From positions 1 through 21,698 of the IMG/VR virus record IMGVR_UViG_3300025769_000982: 21,698 nt of DNA; one strand, given 5' to 3'. The translations under genes were made by a program, and so were the position numbers. This stretch comes from a virus. The first letter of the stretch is position 1; each line of letters opens with the position of its first letter. The notes below the pieces were generated by a model. That model did not search any database. It had not been told where the DNA came from and saw only the letters and a program-made list of their open reading frames with translations. Positions 7,320 through 18,468 of this stretch are shown one piece after another.

Positions 7320-9713
7320 ATGGGAAAAATAATAGGAGAAAGTTTTGATCCATATGTAGCTGACCAAATTAAAATAAGACAAGAAAAATTAGGAGCTAAA
7401 AACCTTGATCCTAATGTTTTAGCTTATACTACAAATAAAACAAGTTGGCTTCGTCTTTCATCTGGGGTTAATGTAGATAATTCTAAATTAAGTGAATTAA
7501 GTATATCTAACCAAGGCTTAGCAGGAAATAAATTAGCTGAAAGTTATATTTTATTTGGAGGGGTTAGTAACGCTAACAATAACTTTATGCTTAAAGGAGG
7601 TTTTCCTGACTCTTATACTAATACTCTAACTCAAAACACTTCATATGGCTTTAATTCCAATTCAAATTATGGCCTTACCCCCCTCCCAGGCATAGAATCA
7701 GCTGGAATTGTTCCTAAAAACAGGGGTTCATTAAGGGAAGCAAATATTGTGATTAAAGCTTTTAATAGGGAGCAGTTTAATATTATTGAAACTTTATATA
7801 TGAGATTAAAGTATTCAATATTATTAGAATGGGGTCATACAATGTATTTTACTAACGGTGGTACTTTAGTAACTAACCCTATAGATACAGTTTATAAAGA
7901 ATTTTTAAAAACCACTCCTATTACTCTCCAACAAGGTCAACTTTTTAATGAAGAAATAGGTCCTAGTGCTAACCTTGAAACTTTTTCAACAGGAAATATT
8001 GACGCAAATGCTAACCAAAATAAAATTTTAAATTTAATAAAAAATCAAAGGAAAAAAAGTAACGGAAATTATGATGGTTTTTTAGGGTGGGTTACAAACT
8101 TTTCTTGGGATTTATCTCCTGAAGGGGTATATACTATAAATTTAAAGACTATAAGTTATGGGGATATAATTGAGTCTTTATCTATAACTAAACCCGCTAT
8201 TTTAAATCTTCCTTTTAAAAATGAAAAAAAAGAAGAAGAAGGCTCTCCTTTAGAAATTTTATTAAAAAAATTTAAAGATCTCCTAGTTAAAGAAAATTAT
8301 TTAGAAAAATATCATAATAAAGTTGAGGGTTTTTCTTCTAATAAAACTATTTGGGGGATAGACGTTATTACTAATGGAACATTTATTAATGGTTTACGTT
8401 TAAACGAAAGTTTTATTGAAGAATTAATAGGATTTCAAGGCAATTTCTTTCAGCCTGGAGAAAGTTCAAATTTTATTGCTAATAAAGAACTACTATATTT
8501 TAATACTAGGTGGATAGCATTTGACAATAACAATAGTGACCAATTTTATATAAAATTAGGATCCCTTTTAAGGATTATTCAAAACTTTTTTTTAATATAT
8601 GATTACTCCAACCCTAAAAACCCCCCTTTATCCTTTATAGATTATAATTATAATGAGACCTTTTGCTCTATCTCACAAAATCTTATAACAGCAGATCCTA
8701 AAATATGCCTTATTCCTTCAAATATTTCTTTTAAGCAAAAAATTATTAAAGCAGGAATTTCTACATCTGAAGCAGCTGGGTTTAGATATTCAACTGACAT
8801 TGAGGATGTTAACTTAAAAAATTTCAATACAGAAATAGGAACAGATTTCCTAACCTCAGATCCCTATAAAGCCAAACCCCTTCATATCCATGTAAATATA
8901 AATTTTATTATCACCCAACTAAATAATAATTTAGATGAAAATGGAGACTTATCCTTATATGATTTTTTAACTAATATTTTAAAGGGTATCAACTCAGCTT
9001 TAGCAGGGATTACAGATTTAGGAATATATTATGATGAAGAAACAAACACTTATTCTATAATAGATAATAATCCCCCTATAAAACCTTTTACTGAATCCTC
9101 TCCTCCTGTTCCTACAAAAATTAATGTAAAAGGTCTTCAAACTAATTTTGGAAGTTTTGCTAAATCATTTGCAATTAAATCTGAAATTTCTAATAAATTT
9201 TCTACCCAAATAGCTATTGGAGCCCAAGCAAACAATACAAGTTTAGGCTCCGATTCAGTAGCTTTTAGTAATTGGAATTTAGGTTTAACTGATAGAATAA
9301 TTACAAAAAAATCCTATTCTACTAACCCCCTTACTACAAATTCAACTCCTGATTCTAGCCCCGAAGATTTTGCTACTGTTATAAAATATGTTGCCTCTCT
9401 AAACACTCAATCAGATTTAGGTAGGTTAGAATCTCTAAAATCTAATGTAGTTAACTACCTTAAAATTGAAAGAGATATAGAAGTAAAAAACGGTAAGCTA
9501 TTATCTAAATCATTTATCCCTATCTCTCTTAACTTAGAATTAGACGGAATCTCAGGAATAAAACTGTTTCAAAAATACACTATAAATGACGAAATTCTCC
9601 CCCAAAATTATAGAAATAATATAGAATTCCTTACTAAAGGACTTCGTCATTCTATAGATCAATCAGGTTGGACTACTTCAATCGAAGGTTTATCAATACC
9701 TAAACAGAAATAA
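7320..9713 (+). CDS. Large baseplate structural protein, candidate hub
   Basis: 797 residues. The clearest segment is at about 125-180: PLPGIESAGIVPKNRGSLRE, then ANIVIKAFNREQFNIIETLY and MRLKYSILLEWGHTMYF. This beta-helix-beta unit, in which a helix is followed by a 'le.G' strand, is like the tube-related domains of tail hubs (T4 gp27 or P2 gpD type), and I have the impression of a family common in T4-like phages of aquatic bacteria. The rest is rich in Asn, Lys and Ile with no catalytic motif that I can see; in particular no lysozyme or peptidase signature. It lies between the gp53-like gene and a small gene of the same unit. Hub is an inference from domain feel and position; a wedge component is the alternative. 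Confidence 0.55.
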   Translation: MGKIIGESFDPYVADQIKIRQEKLGAKNLDPNVLAYTTNKTSWLRLSSGVNVDNSKLSELSISNQGLAGNKLAESYILFGGVSNANNNFMLKGGFPDSYTNTLTQNTSYGFNSNSNYGLTPLPGIESAGIVPKNRGSLREANIVIKAFNREQFNIIETLYMRLKYSILLEWGHTMYFTNGGTLVTNPIDTVYKEFLKTTPITLQQGQLFNEEIGPSANLETFSTGNIDANANQNKILNLIKNQRKKSNGNYDGFLGWVTNFSWDLSPEGVYTINLKTISYGDIIESLSITKPAILNLPFKNEKKEEEGSPLEILLKKFKDLLVKENYLEKYHNKVEGFSSNKTIWGIDVITNGTFINGLRLNESFIEELIGFQGNFFQPGESSNFIANKELLYFNTRWIAFDNNNSDQFYIKLGSLLRIIQNFFLIYDYSNPKNPPLSFIDYNYNETFCSISQNLITADPKICLIPSNISFKQKIIKAGISTSEAAGFRYSTDIEDVNLKNFNTEIGTDFLTSDPYKAKPLHIHVNINFIITQLNNNLDENGDLSLYDFLTNILKGINSALAGITDLGIYYDEETNTYSIIDNNPPIKPFTESSPPVPTKINVKGLQTNFGSFAKSFAIKSEISNKFSTQIAIGAQANNTSLGSDSVAFSNWNLGLTDRIITKKSYSTNPLTTNSTPDSSPEDFATVIKYVASLNTQSDLGRLESLKSNVVNYLKIERDIEVKNGKLLSKSFIPISLNLELDGISGIKLFQKYTINDEILPQNYRNNIEFLTKGLRHSIDQSGWTTSIEGLSIPKQK

Positions 9714-9720
9714 TATTTAT
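9712..9720 (+). promoter_or_regulatory. AATATTTAT start-associated motif 5 (198-residue gene)
   Basis: Exact AATATTTAT overlapping the TAA stop of the previous gene (9711-9713) and ending 4 bases before the ATG at 9725. The whole gene gap is little more than this motif. Function inferred. Confidence 0.38.
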
Positions 9721-9724
9721 TAAT

Positions 9725-10321
9725 ATGCCCTATGTTCCTAAAAGTAGAATCCAAACTAATTTATATACTCCTGGAAAGGAGTATGTGATTGAATCTACAT
9801 TAGAACCTTATGTAGGGTATTATTATAGAACTTATACAGGGCAGTTATTTACAGGTAAAAATCAAGACGATAAACCTAATAGAGCTTTAATAGTACCTCC
9901 AAAACAAACCCAATCCCTTCAAAATCAAATATATATTAAGGATGGGGTTGAAAATGAAAATTATAAAAAAATAAAGGGAATTCAAGGGAATAATTTGAGA
10001 AATTCTCCTCAATTATTTTATACCCAACCTACTGAAGGTAATTACAAATTGGGTGAATTTCAAAGGTACTTTTGTAAAAAAAGGAATGAATTTATTTACT
10101 TAGAAATATCTAAGTCTGATTATGATAAACTTTTCCAACAAAATGTTACAATAGATTTTCAAAATTGGAATCCTTTTCAAATTCCTTGGACATTAACTGG
10201 TGATAAAAATCAAGTATATAATACTAATCGCAATATAGTTTTATTAAAAGAAAAAAATAATAATTTTTATGGTTTTAAAAAATACCTTCGTGAGGATTAT
10301 TTGAGATACTATAAATCTTGA
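9725..10321 (+). CDS. Hypothetical structural protein between baseplate and fibre genes
   Basis: The 198-residue product is basic and very rich in Tyr, Asn, Lys and Gln. Two stretches look conserved: VIESTLEPYVGYYYRTYTGQ followed by LFTGKNQDDKPNRAL, and RYFCKKRNEFIYLEIS with SDYDKL at about 113-136. I associate such a pattern with small proteins of marine phage tail modules, but cannot name a function. No signal peptide, membrane segment or catalytic motif is visible. It ends with TGA, the only stop in the window that is not TAA. By position it may bridge the baseplate and the fibre genes that follow. Confidence 0.75.
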   Translation: MPYVPKSRIQTNLYTPGKEYVIESTLEPYVGYYYRTYTGQLFTGKNQDDKPNRALIVPPKQTQSLQNQIYIKDGVENENYKKIKGIQGNNLRNSPQLFYTQPTEGNYKLGEFQRYFCKKRNEFIYLEISKSDYDKLFQQNVTIDFQNWNPFQIPWTLTGDKNQVYNTNRNIVLLKEKNNNFYGFKKYLREDYLRYYKS

Positions 10322-10329
10322 ATATTTAT
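10321..10329 (+). promoter_or_regulatory. AATATTTAT start-associated motif 6 (fibre gene A)
   Basis: Exact AATATTTAT whose first A is the last base of the preceding TGA stop; it ends 19 bases before the ATG at 10349. It would open a unit comprising fibre genes A and B, since no copy lies before B. Function inferred. Confidence 0.4.
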
Positions 10330-10348
10330 AACGAAGAACCACTAGTTT

Positions 10349-13300
10349 ATGGCTGAAAAAACAAGAATAGATTTAGGCTTTCCCTCATTATTTGCTTCTC
10401 TATCATTTGATGGGCAAACTATTACGGATGGGGTTGTAGTCTATGACTCAGAAAGCCAACAGCTTTTTTATACGGGCAGTTATGGTGGTGCAGGAGGAAC
10501 TTCTGGGGTTATAGATTTAAACTCCCTTTCTGGTTCTTTAAATATTGTAGGGGGTATTGGTATATCAATTAATTCTTCCTCAACTAATGGTACTATAACT
10601 ATTACAGCTACAGGAGAGTCTGATGGTACGAGTGGTACTTCAGGCACAAGTGGTACAACAGGCACTTCAGGCACTTCAGGTGTAAGTTATTGCTTATTTG
10701 AATCTGAATATGGTGGTACTGTTAATTCAAACCCTTCTAATCCTGGTGATGGAAAATTTAAAATATTAATAAATTCAAGTACCCGTATAGATCTCAACAC
10801 AACAAGTTCAAACGGTACTGACATAGAAGATCTTTTATTAGGACTTACACCTCCATTATTATTAAAACTAACTAAAACCACGGATTCTACAGTTTGGAGG
10901 GCTTTTAGGGTTACTAATATAGATGATAATACTAATTATGTATATCTTAATACTACACTTTTAGATTCTAGTGGAACTCTTAATATAGGAGATGATTTTT
11001 GCTTCCAAATTACAGAAGCAGGCACTTCAGGCACTTCAGGCACAAGTGGTACAACAGGTACCTCAGGTACTTCAGGCACAACTGGTACCTCAGGTACTTC
11101 AGGGACTACAGGCACCTCTGGCACTTCAGGCACAACGGGTACTTCAGGCACTTCAGGTACAACTGGTACAAGCGGTACTTCAGGCACAACAGGCACTTCA
11201 GGTACCTCAGGTACCTCAATATCCCTTACAATAGTTAGTGGTTCCACAACAGGTACAGGAATAGAACGCTTAGAAATTTCTGGTAGCGGTAACTTAATTG
11301 TAAACTCTTCTACTGCTTCTATTAATATAGAAGGAGGAGGAATATTTACAGATCAAGAAACGTATTATAATACTTCTAACACTTTACAAATAACAGGTTC
11401 TACTCTTGAACTTAATGCTCCTGGAACTGGAGAAGGTACTTCTTCTGTAAATACTGGGGGTTATGCTTTTTTAGTTAGTGAATCTATTTATTCATACAAT
11501 CATAATGTAGGATATCCTAAAAGTAATGCTTGGAATGAAAATTTAGAGGGATCTTATTTTGAAAACTTTACTGCTAACACTAACACATCTGAAATTTTAA
11601 GATTTGTAGCAGGTTTATTAAGTTCCTCAGCACCTTCTCCTACCCCTAATACTAAATATTATGCGGGTATAACAGGAGTTAATTCTAGTGAATCTAATGG
11701 TATAAATGATGTTCCTGAAGGTTTTGTTCCTCAAAGTTCTACTAATACAGGAATTATATATTTAAATAGTAAAGGATTTGCTAATGAAGGAGAAAATATA
11801 TTTAGGGGAATAACTAATATCCAAAAAAGTGGGAACTTTAGGAGAAAGTATAATTCTGTAGCAGGAGGAAGCACAACAGTTTCTTCTTCTAATGATGGTC
11901 AACTTTTTGGAATAGGTTCTCTTAGTGATACTTTTTATGTATCTACTTCTATAGAATGGAATTTTTCCTCCCAATCTAATGAAATAATTAGCTATCAAGA
12001 TAGTGAGGAATATACTAAATCTAACACAACAGAAAATACTACTAGTAATGATGGTATAGAAAGGGCAACCATCCCAACCTCTAACCCTTCAGTAATCCCT
12101 GCTGTATACCAAGATGGAAAATTTGAAAATTTTATTGATCAAACCCAATATTTTTCCCTTAAAAATAATTTAGATGGAGGAAGTTCAGTTTTTAATAACG
12201 TAACTGAATCTGTAGGGTATTATTATATAACTGCTTCAATAGCAATTAGAACAGGTTCTCAAGTTAATTATAGTACCTATTATGAAGATAAATTTAAAAT
12301 TTTTGGATGTGGTACAACTTCATTTGGTATTGATGGAACAGAATTATATATTCCTGACAATACTCTTTCTATAATAGATTCCCCTTCATACATTCCTTTA
12401 ACAGCCACTTCACGTTCCCTATCAGGTGCTCCTTATTTATTAACAGCTACTTGGGAAGCATCAGGTTCAATTGGTGGAGTTTTTAACCCTCTTTATAGAA
12501 GTGGTAGCTTCGGAAATGTAACTTTAGCTCAATTTTTAGCTTTATCTAATGTTATTAATGAAAGTGGAAAATACACTATACAAAATCAAACTGGAGGTGG
12601 AACTCTTAGTGCAAGTGATATTGTATATTCTAGTGATGGTACTACCTCTAGAGCAGTTGGTGAAATTCCTCACGAAACTGATATAATTAGGTTAACTGCT
12701 TCATTTGCTACTGATTTTAGTGATGGGGATACTAATATAGATCAAATTGGAAGTAGTTCTGCAACTTTTCTTGCTAACCTTAAGGGTTTTAAACCTGATG
12801 GTACATCCTTCCCAAACCAATCCGTCTCTATACCATGGTTTACCGCTGGTACTTTTGGACAATCCCCAGATTCAGGTTCAATGGTATACTATAAACGCAA
12901 TCAGGGATATGATGGAGGAACTTTAACGACATTTGCTGAAGCATTTACAGGAGAAAATTATAGAATTGGAATAACAGATAAGTTACTTTCAGGTTCATAT
13001 GATAATGGAGATAAGTTTACTACAGGTTCATATTATGTTAATAACTTAGGAGGATTAGATTTACAAGTAAAACCTGGCTATTTAGTAAAACCTGGAGGTA
13101 CTTATGGATATTGGTTTACAGATCCTGATAATACTAAAGTTTATAAATTTTATGCTAGAGCTTTTAAACGTGATTTAACCAATGCAGCTGTTACTATGAC
13201 TCTTAACGTAGGTACTACATTAAATTCCTGGGAAAGCACTAGTGATGGAGTATCAGCAGCAATTATTTTCCAAAGTTCGGGAATTGAAAATTATACAACC

Positions 13301-13561
13301 CCAATAATATATGATCCAACACAGTTAACTTCTAATTTAATTTCCGCTTCAATTTCTAATGATAACCATAAAAATCCTTTTTCGAATAATATTGCTCTTA
13401 GGGGAAATATTGGTGGAAATTTAAATTCTAATACTTATACTGTGCCCCTTCGAAATGGAGATGGTATGATTTTGGATGGAAATGATCAGAATTTTATAGT
13501 TATAATACGATATAAGGGTGATCCATCTCCTGTAACTGGTATTGCCATTTCTATTAGTTAA
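10349..13561 (+). CDS. Tail fibre-like protein A with two collagen-like tracts
   Basis: The 1070-residue product has the following order: an N-terminal part (1-92) with [19 protein letters not shown]; a 7-triplet GTS/GTT tract (93-113); a globular module (114-224) starting near [12 protein letters not shown] and ending GDDFCFQI, a type often seen between collagen-like tracts of phage fibres; a 22-triplet tract (225-290); a linker (291-325) with [11 protein letters not shown]; and a C-terminal region (about 326-1070) homologous to that of the next gene, including [25 protein letters not shown] and [20 protein letters not shown] trimeric fibre with receptor-binding or decorating C-terminal domains is the likely role. 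There is no chaperone or peptidase motif at the end. Its N-terminus differs from those of B and C, so it may attach to another partner. Confidence 0.8.
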   Translation: MAEKTRIDLGFPSLFASLSFDGQTITDGVVVYDSESQQLFYTGSYGGAGGTSGVIDLNSLSGSLNIVGGIGISINSSSTNGTITITATGESDGTSGTSGTSGTTGTSGTSGVSYCLFESEYGGTVNSNPSNPGDGKFKILINSSTRIDLNTTSSNGTDIEDLLLGLTPPLLLKLTKTTDSTVWRAFRVTNIDDNTNYVYLNTTLLDSSGTLNIGDDFCFQITEAGTSGTSGTSGTTGTSGTSGTTGTSGTSGTTGTSGTSGTTGTSGTSGTTGTSGTSGTTGTSGTSGTSISLTIVSGSTTGTGIERLEISGSGNLIVNSSTASINIEGGGIFTDQETYYNTSNTLQITGSTLELNAPGTGEGTSSVNTGGYAFLVSESIYSYNHNVGYPKSNAWNENLEGSYFENFTANTNTSEILRFVAGLLSSSAPSPTPNTKYYAGITGVNSSESNGINDVPEGFVPQSSTNTGIIYLNSKGFANEGENIFRGITNIQKSGNFRRKYNSVAGGSTTVSSSNDGQLFGIGSLSDTFYVSTSIEWNFSSQSNEIISYQDSEEYTKSNTTENTTSNDGIERATIPTSNPSVIPAVYQDGKFENFIDQTQYFSLKNNLDGGSSVFNNVTESVGYYYITASIAIRTGSQVNYSTYYEDKFKIFGCGTTSFGIDGTELYIPDNTLSIIDSPSYIPLTATSRSLSGAPYLLTATWEASGSIGGVFNPLYRSGSFGNVTLAQFLALSNVINESGKYTIQNQTGGGTLSASDIVYSSDGTTSRAVGEIPHETDIIRLTASFATDFSDGDTNIDQIGSSSATFLANLKGFKPDGTSFPNQSVSIPWFTAGTFGQSPDSGSMVYYKRNQGYDGGTLTTFAEAFTGENYRIGITDKLLSGSYDNGDKFTTGSYYVNNLGGLDLQVKPGYLVKPGGTYGYWFTDPDNTKVYKFYARAFKRDLTNAAVTMTLNVGTTLNSWESTSDGVSAAIIFQSSGIENYTTPIIYDPTQLTSNLISASISNDNHKNPFSNNIALRGNIGGNLNSNTYTVPLRNGDGMILDGNDQNFIVIIRYKGDPSPVTGIAISIS
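10625..10687 (+). repeat. Collagen-like tract A1 (7 Gly-X-Y triplets)
   Basis: In-frame Gly-Thr-Ser/Thr triplets in fibre A, the last being Gly-Val-Ser. It separates the N-terminal part from the first globular module. Confidence 0.93.
11021..11218 (+). repeat. Collagen-like tract A2 (22 Gly-X-Y triplets)
   Basis: Uninterrupted Gly-Thr-Ser/Thr triplets in fibre A with a dominant 27-base (GTS-GTS-GTT) period. The codons vary synonymously from unit to unit. It ends in the shared linker block. Confidence 0.93.
11201..11340 (+). repeat. Dispersed linker block, copy in fibre A
   Basis: 140-base block that starts at the last two Gly-Thr-Ser triplets and encodes the [11 protein letters not shown] linker. 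Related copies are at 16105-16247 and 19822-19961. By my count it differs from the third copy at 8 of the first 89 bases but at only 1 of the last 51. Confidence 0.88.
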
Positions 13562-13578
13562 AAAGATAAAATACCGTA

Positions 13579-16500
13579 ATGGGATTAGATAAAACAAAAA
13601 AGTCAAATAGATTACTCGCGGGTAGAAGGTATACTCACGAGAATTTGAATGACAATCAAGAAGCTTTTACAAGAGTACTTGATATAAATGCTTCTGACAT
13701 TTATATCCAACAGGACTCTATCCCTTCATCATCCCTACCCTTTTCAGCTAGCTCACAAAATGAAAATTTTATCACTTCAGGAAGTGACAATATTGTTAAA
13801 TACTATTATAATTTTCAATTAACTCCCTCGAGTGTTGTTAATGGTAGTAATACAGAAGTATTCTTTTTTATCTCAAAATCAGGACATAGTCCTAATAATG
13901 ATGTTACCCCTCAAATTATTCAAGACGGTCAACAAGGAAACTTCATATCACCAAAATATTCAGATCCTTCATTAACTAATGCAACTACTGAAGAAAACCC
14001 TCCAGGTTATAATGTAGTAATTAAAGTAAATGGTACTGATCAAAATCCTGCAAATTACCAATTTGATTATAAAACGGGTGTTTTACAATTTTCATCTTCT
14101 GCTCCTACAACAGGCGATACAGTTACAGCAACTGTTTACCAATATGTAGGCCAAACTTTAGATGCTTTCATATCTGAAGGAGGAGGTGGTGGGGGCACCC
14201 CAGGTACATCTGGTACTTCAGGTACTTCAGGAACTACAGGTACAAGTGGTACTTCAGGAACTACAGGTACCTCTGGTACATCAGGTACAACAGGCACTTC
14301 AGGTACTTCAGGTACAACTGGTACTTCAGGTACATCAGGTACAACAGGCACTTCAGGTACTTCAGGTACTTCAGGAACTACAGGTACTAGTGGCACTTCA
14401 GGTACAACTGGTACTTCAGGTACATCTGGTACTACAGGTACTTCAGGTACAAGTGGTACAACAGGTACTTCAGGTACTTCAGGAACAACTGGTACCTCTG
14501 GTACTTCAGGTACAACTGGTACTTCAGGTACATCTGGTACTACAGGTACTTCAGGTACAAGTGGTACAACAGGTACTTCAGGTACTTCAGGAACAACTGG
14601 TACCTCTGGTACTTCAGGTACAACTGGTACTTCAGGTACATCTGGTACTACAGGTACTTCAGGTACAAGTGGTACAACTGGTACTTCAGGTACATCTGGT
14701 ACTACAGGTACTTCAGGTACAAGTGGTACAACTGGTACTTCAGGTACATCAGGAACTACAGGTACTAGCGGTACCTCAGGTATAAGTGGAATTGCTTTAC
14801 CCCATACTTATTATAATTTTACTATTTCTACAAATCCCGGAGACTCTCCCTCCTCTGGAGAAATTGTTTTACTAGATTCATCTATTCCCTCTCTAGAAGA
14901 AATTTGGATCCATTCAGAATCAATAGATGGGGTTAATATTGCTCCACAAGGATGGAATCCCCCTGAATTTTTATATGGAGATATAGAATCTATAATAACT
15001 TTACTAGAAACAGGTTCAGGAAGATTTCAAAGTTATTTAGTTACTGAAATTAATCTTTCATCTGTATACATTAGATATAGTATTGAACTAAATAATGTAG
15101 TATCTAGTAGTTCTCCCCTCCAAAATGGAGATGTTGTGCAATTTGTATGGGACAAAGCTACGGGTATAGGAGGAGCTTTTGGTCCTTCTGAAGGGTCTAA
15201 CACTAAACTTTTTGCGAATGCCTTCCAACCCGGTTATAATTATTTAGACATGTACTTTGGTACAGGTCCTACTAATTTTACATCTTCTCCTCCTGGGGAT
15301 CTTTCAGCATTAAACCCTTCAGGCTCATTTAAAGATTTTCAATATTTTCTCCCGGCTGTTGCTACATCTTCAAATCTTATTTTAGGAAACTTAGAATTAA
15401 CAGGCTCACTTACAGCAAGTGTATTACCTGATGCTGGAGGAAGTGATTATAATGTAGTAGTATGGGATAATGCTACAGGTAGGTTCTATTCTACAGGTTC
15501 TTATAACAATGGCACATCAGGAACTACAGGTACTTCAGGTACATCTGGTACTACAGGTACCTCTGGTACGTCTGGTACTACAGGTACCTCTGGTACGTCT
15601 GGTACTACAGGTACCTCTGGTACAAGTGGTACAACAGGTACCTCTGGTACAAGCGGTACAACAGGTACCTCTGGTACAAGCGGTACAACAGGTACCTCTG
15701 GTACTTCAGGCACATCAGGAACAACAGGTACTTCAGGAACCACAGGTACTTCAGGTACTTCAGGCACAACTGGTACAAGCGGTACTTCAGGCACATCAGG
15801 AACAACAGGTACTTCAGGAACCACAGGTACTTCAGGTACTTCAGGCACAACTGGTACAAGCGGTACTTCAGGCACATCAGGAACAACAGGTACTTCAGGA
15901 ACCACAGGCACATCAGGTACTTCAGGCACAACTGGTACAAGCGGTACTTCAGGAACTACAGGCACATCAGGTACTTCAGGCACAACTGGTACAAGCGGTA
16001 CTTCAGGCACAACTGGTACAAGCGGTACTTCAGGCACAACTGGTACAAGTGGTACCTCAGGAACAACCGGCACCTCAGGTACATCAGGCACAACAGGCAC
16101 TTCAGGTACCTCAGGTACCTCAATATCTCTTACTATAGTTAGTGGTTCTATAGAAGGTACAGGAATAGAACGCTTAGAAATTTCTGGTAGTGGAGATTTA
16201 ATTATATTAAATAGTAATACTGCTTCTCTTAATATAGAAGGGGGAAGTGGCGGGATATTTACATATCAAGGAACGTATTATAATACTTCTAATACGCTAC
16301 AAATAACAGGTTCTACCTTACAAACTTCTCCTTCTCAAAGTGGTACTGGAACTTCAAACCTTAATACTGGAGGGAGTAATAATGAAATATATTCTGTTCT
16401 ATTAACCGAATCTTTATACACTTACAATCATAATGTAGGATACCCTACAGCAAATTCTTGGAAGGAAAGTTTAGAAGGATCCTACTTTAATAATTTTGAT

Positions 16501-18468
16501 GCTAATACTAATGTTTCAGAAATATTAAGATTTATGGCAGGTTTATTAAGTGCTTCTGCACCTTCACCTTTTCCCAATACTCAAACTTATGCTAATATAA
16601 GTGAGAATAAAAATAATACAGGAATAGGTACTGCCCCCGCTGGGTACTTACCTCAAAACACTCCAAGTAATCCTACTTTAGCATACTTAGAAACCAAAGG
16701 TTTTGTATCTGATGGAGGTACCATATTTAATGGTATTTCTCCTATTCGTAATAATACAAATTATTATATAAATTATTCATCAGTAAAAGGAGGAAGCACA
16801 ACAGTAAGTTCAGACGATAACCCAGGTAGTACTGAACTATTCGGTTTAGGATTAATTAATAATCAATTTATAGTATCTGGAACCCAAGACTGGAGATTTT
16901 CAGATAACTCAAGTAAAACTTTAACAGCAGCAAATCATTTAGAATCTACATTAACTCAAACAGGGCCTGGTACTACTTCTGGGGTAACCGTAGGAAATAT
17001 ACAAACTGCAAACCCTGCAGTTATACCTGTTACTTATCAAGATGGTAAATTTGTTAATATTTTACAAGCAAATTTATATAATGATGGAATAGATTTAAAT
17101 ACTAAAGAAGCTACTGGATGGTATCAAATTACTTCTTCAATAAAAATAGCTTCAGGTTCTTCACTTTTTAGTACTTCATATACACAAAAAGAAGAAATAT
17201 TTTATGCGGATACTGCCCAATTAAATAGTGATATTGGTTTAAATACTCTTAGTTACGCTGATAATTTTATCACTAGCTTAACAGCTACTTCTCGTTCTTT
17301 ATCAGGTGCTCCTTATTTAAGAACCGCAGGTTGGACTGCAGGAGCAGAAGTAACAGGTTTATTTGACCCCTTATATGCTTCTAGTACTACTATTGCTAGA
17401 ATAACCAATGATAATACTTTAGTTACAGTTTCTGCTGGTGGAGGGGGAAATCGTATACTTAGTACAGATGGAGGTACTATACAAACAGCAAATGTAGTTT
17501 ATAATTCTACAGGTACCGTTCTTAGAAGTACAGAAACTGTTCCGTTTGATGATGATATAGCTATATTAACCTGTAGTTTGGATTTTAATGCCGGTACTAG
17601 TGGTGATACTAATGCTGGTGCAACTACAATATCTCCTACAACGTTTAATACTATACTTAACGGTAGAAATAGGGAAAGTACTGAATCTAATATATTAACT
17701 ACCGCTGTTGATTTTCATGCTGATGGAACTTTTGGACAACCTGCACCATCAGGTTCAATGGCTTACTATGGTAGAGCACAAGGATATGACAATGGTACTT
17801 TAACAGGTACTACTGAACAATTTACAGGAGAAAATTATAGAATTAAAATAACTGATAACTTACTTTCGGGCTCATATGATGATGGAGATAAGTTTACTAC
17901 AGGTTCATATAGTGCCTATAATTTAGCTAAATATGATTTGCAGGTAAAACCTGGTTACTTAGTAAAAGCAGGAGGTACATATGGATACTGGTTAAATGAA
18001 CACTCTACTTCTACAAGTGATTATAAATATTACGCACGAGCCTTTAAAGACAATTCAGGTACAACTAGATTAAGTTTAAAAGTAAATGTAGGGAAAACTT
18101 TAGTAAATTGGAATTCAACTAATGATGGAATTGCACTTGCTGTAATGCTTCAATCAGCTAAATCGGGAAGCACTTCAGCAGGTTTTGGTCCCCTTCCTAG
18201 ATCTATTATATATGACATTTCAAAATTTACTTCCTATGGGGGAACTTATGATAACCAATCAACTGATGATCAACTGAATCCATTCTTTACTAATATAGAT
18301 ATAGTAGCTAATGACAACGAGGGATCGGTAAGTAACCAAACTTATACTTTACCTTTAACCACAGCCCTTTCTCAAGTAATAAACTCAACTTACCCTAATT
18401 ATATACTTCTTATTAGGTATAAAGGAGATCCTTCTCCAATTACTAATATCACAGTATCCTATACTTAA
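13579..18468 (+). CDS. Tail fibre-like protein B with two long collagen-like tracts
   Basis: 1629 residues, the largest product here. Order: an N-terminal domain (1-208) shared with fibre C ([15 protein letters not shown], then [16 protein letters not shown] as a hinge); a 65-triplet GTS/GTT tract (209-403); a central globular region (404-644) with [16 protein letters not shown] and ending [19 protein letters not shown], which echoes the N-terminal motif of fibre A; a 68-triplet tract (645-848); the [11 protein letters not shown] linker; and a C-terminal region (about 885-1629) homologous to that of fibre A ([35 protein letters not shown]). It starts 18 bases after fibre A with no motif between, so co-expression with A is likely. 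The shared N-terminus with C suggests a common attachment site. Confidence 0.82.
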   Translation: MGLDKTKKSNRLLAGRRYTHENLNDNQEAFTRVLDINASDIYIQQDSIPSSSLPFSASSQNENFITSGSDNIVKYYYNFQLTPSSVVNGSNTEVFFFISKSGHSPNNDVTPQIIQDGQQGNFISPKYSDPSLTNATTEENPPGYNVVIKVNGTDQNPANYQFDYKTGVLQFSSSAPTTGDTVTATVYQYVGQTLDAFISEGGGGGGTPGTSGTSGTSGTTGTSGTSGTTGTSGTSGTTGTSGTSGTTGTSGTSGTTGTSGTSGTSGTTGTSGTSGTTGTSGTSGTTGTSGTSGTTGTSGTSGTTGTSGTSGTTGTSGTSGTTGTSGTSGTTGTSGTSGTTGTSGTSGTTGTSGTSGTTGTSGTSGTTGTSGTSGTTGTSGTSGTTGTSGTSGTTGTSGTSGISGIALPHTYYNFTISTNPGDSPSSGEIVLLDSSIPSLEEIWIHSESIDGVNIAPQGWNPPEFLYGDIESIITLLETGSGRFQSYLVTEINLSSVYIRYSIELNNVVSSSSPLQNGDVVQFVWDKATGIGGAFGPSEGSNTKLFANAFQPGYNYLDMYFGTGPTNFTSSPPGDLSALNPSGSFKDFQYFLPAVATSSNLILGNLELTGSLTASVLPDAGGSDYNVVVWDNATGRFYSTGSYNNGTSGTTGTSGTSGTTGTSGTSGTTGTSGTSGTTGTSGTSGTTGTSGTSGTTGTSGTSGTTGTSGTSGTSGTTGTSGTTGTSGTSGTTGTSGTSGTSGTTGTSGTTGTSGTSGTTGTSGTSGTSGTTGTSGTTGTSGTSGTTGTSGTSGTTGTSGTSGTTGTSGTSGTTGTSGTSGTTGTSGTSGTTGTSGTSGTTGTSGTSGTSISLTIVSGSIEGTGIERLEISGSGDLIILNSNTASLNIEGGSGGIFTYQGTYYNTSNTLQITGSTLQTSPSQSGTGTSNLNTGGSNNEIYSVLLTESLYTYNHNVGYPTANSWKESLEGSYFNNFDANTNVSEILRFMAGLLSASAPSPFPNTQTYANISENKNNTGIGTAPAGYLPQNTPSNPTLAYLETKGFVSDGGTIFNGISPIRNNTNYYINYSSVKGGSTTVSSDDNPGSTELFGLGLINNQFIVSGTQDWRFSDNSSKTLTAANHLESTLTQTGPGTTSGVTVGNIQTANPAVIPVTYQDGKFVNILQANLYNDGIDLNTKEATGWYQITSSIKIASGSSLFSTSYTQKEEIFYADTAQLNSDIGLNTLSYADNFITSLTATSRSLSGAPYLRTAGWTAGAEVTGLFDPLYASSTTIARITNDNTLVTVSAGGGGNRILSTDGGTIQTANVVYNSTGTVLRSTETVPFDDDIAILTCSLDFNAGTSGDTNAGATTISPTTFNTILNGRNRESTESNILTTAVDFHADGTFGQPAPSGSMAYYGRAQGYDNGTLTGTTEQFTGENYRIKITDNLLSGSYDDGDKFTTGSYSAYNLAKYDLQVKPGYLVKAGGTYGYWLNEHSTSTSDYKYYARAFKDNSGTTRLSLKVNVGKTLVNWNSTNDGIALAVMLQSAKSGSTSAGFGPLPRSIIYDISKFTSYGGTYDNQSTDDQLNPFFTNIDIVANDNEGSVSNQTYTLPLTTALSQVINSTYPNYILLIRYKGDPSPITNITVSYT
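14203..14787 (+). repeat. Collagen-like tract B1 (65 Gly-X-Y triplets)
   Basis: In-frame Gly-Thr-Ser/Thr triplets following an oligoglycine hinge; the last triplet is Gly-Ile-Ser. It contains exact 108-base tandem repeats (separate entry). Low complexity keeps several other frames open, and these are not genes. Confidence 0.95.
14401..14724 (+). repeat. Exact 108-base tandem repeat with 54-base partial units
   Basis: Bases 14401-14508 and 14509-14616 are identical over 108 bases, synonymous codon choices included. They are followed by 54-base units at 14617-14670 and 14671-14724 that match the first half of the long unit. Because codon usage varies elsewhere in the tract, identity at third positions marks recent duplication rather than protein constraint. 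Confidence 0.9.
15511..16122 (+). repeat. Collagen-like tract B2 (68 Gly-X-Y triplets)
   Basis: Second in-frame tract of fibre B, Gly-Thr-Ser/Thr throughout. It includes the 81-base tandem array (separate entry), which breaks the usual nine-residue rhythm with [12 protein letters not shown] stretches. Confidence 0.95.
15700..15942 (+). repeat. Three tandem copies of an 81-base unit
   Basis: Copies at 15700-15780 and 15781-15861 are identical, and 15862-15942 differs at two bases by my comparison. Each encodes 27 residues (nine triplets). Exact identity inside an otherwise codon-varied tract points to recent expansion. Confidence 0.9.
16105..16247 (+). repeat. Dispersed linker block, copy in fibre B
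   Basis: Encodes the [11 protein letters not shown] linker after tract B2. Its first 89 bases differ from the fibre C copy at one position; beyond that it diverges and carries an additional codon. Confidence 0.88.

Noticed and set aside
8586-8593. T8 run in the hub candidate as a second slippery site
   Set aside because: It lies within a long open frame with no overlapping gene to shift into; it also shows that T runs alone are not proof of recoding.
14203-14787. CRISPR-like array because of many short regular repeats
   Set aside because: Repeats are contiguous in-frame codons without unique spacers, within a single open reading frame.
14136-16100. Long antisense frames of Val-Pro-Glu-Val-Pro repeats over the fibre tracts (also at 10936-11247, 19095-19808 and 21220-21558)
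   Set aside because: They are the mirror of GGT-ACN-TCN triplets, which lack stops in several frames; composition is purely repetitive, with no independent start signals.
14162-16138. Plus-strand Leu-Val-Gln-rich frames inside the tracts (also at 10992-11234 and 19130-19855)
   Set aside because: Out-of-frame readings of the same repeats within real fibre genes; they end where the repeats end.
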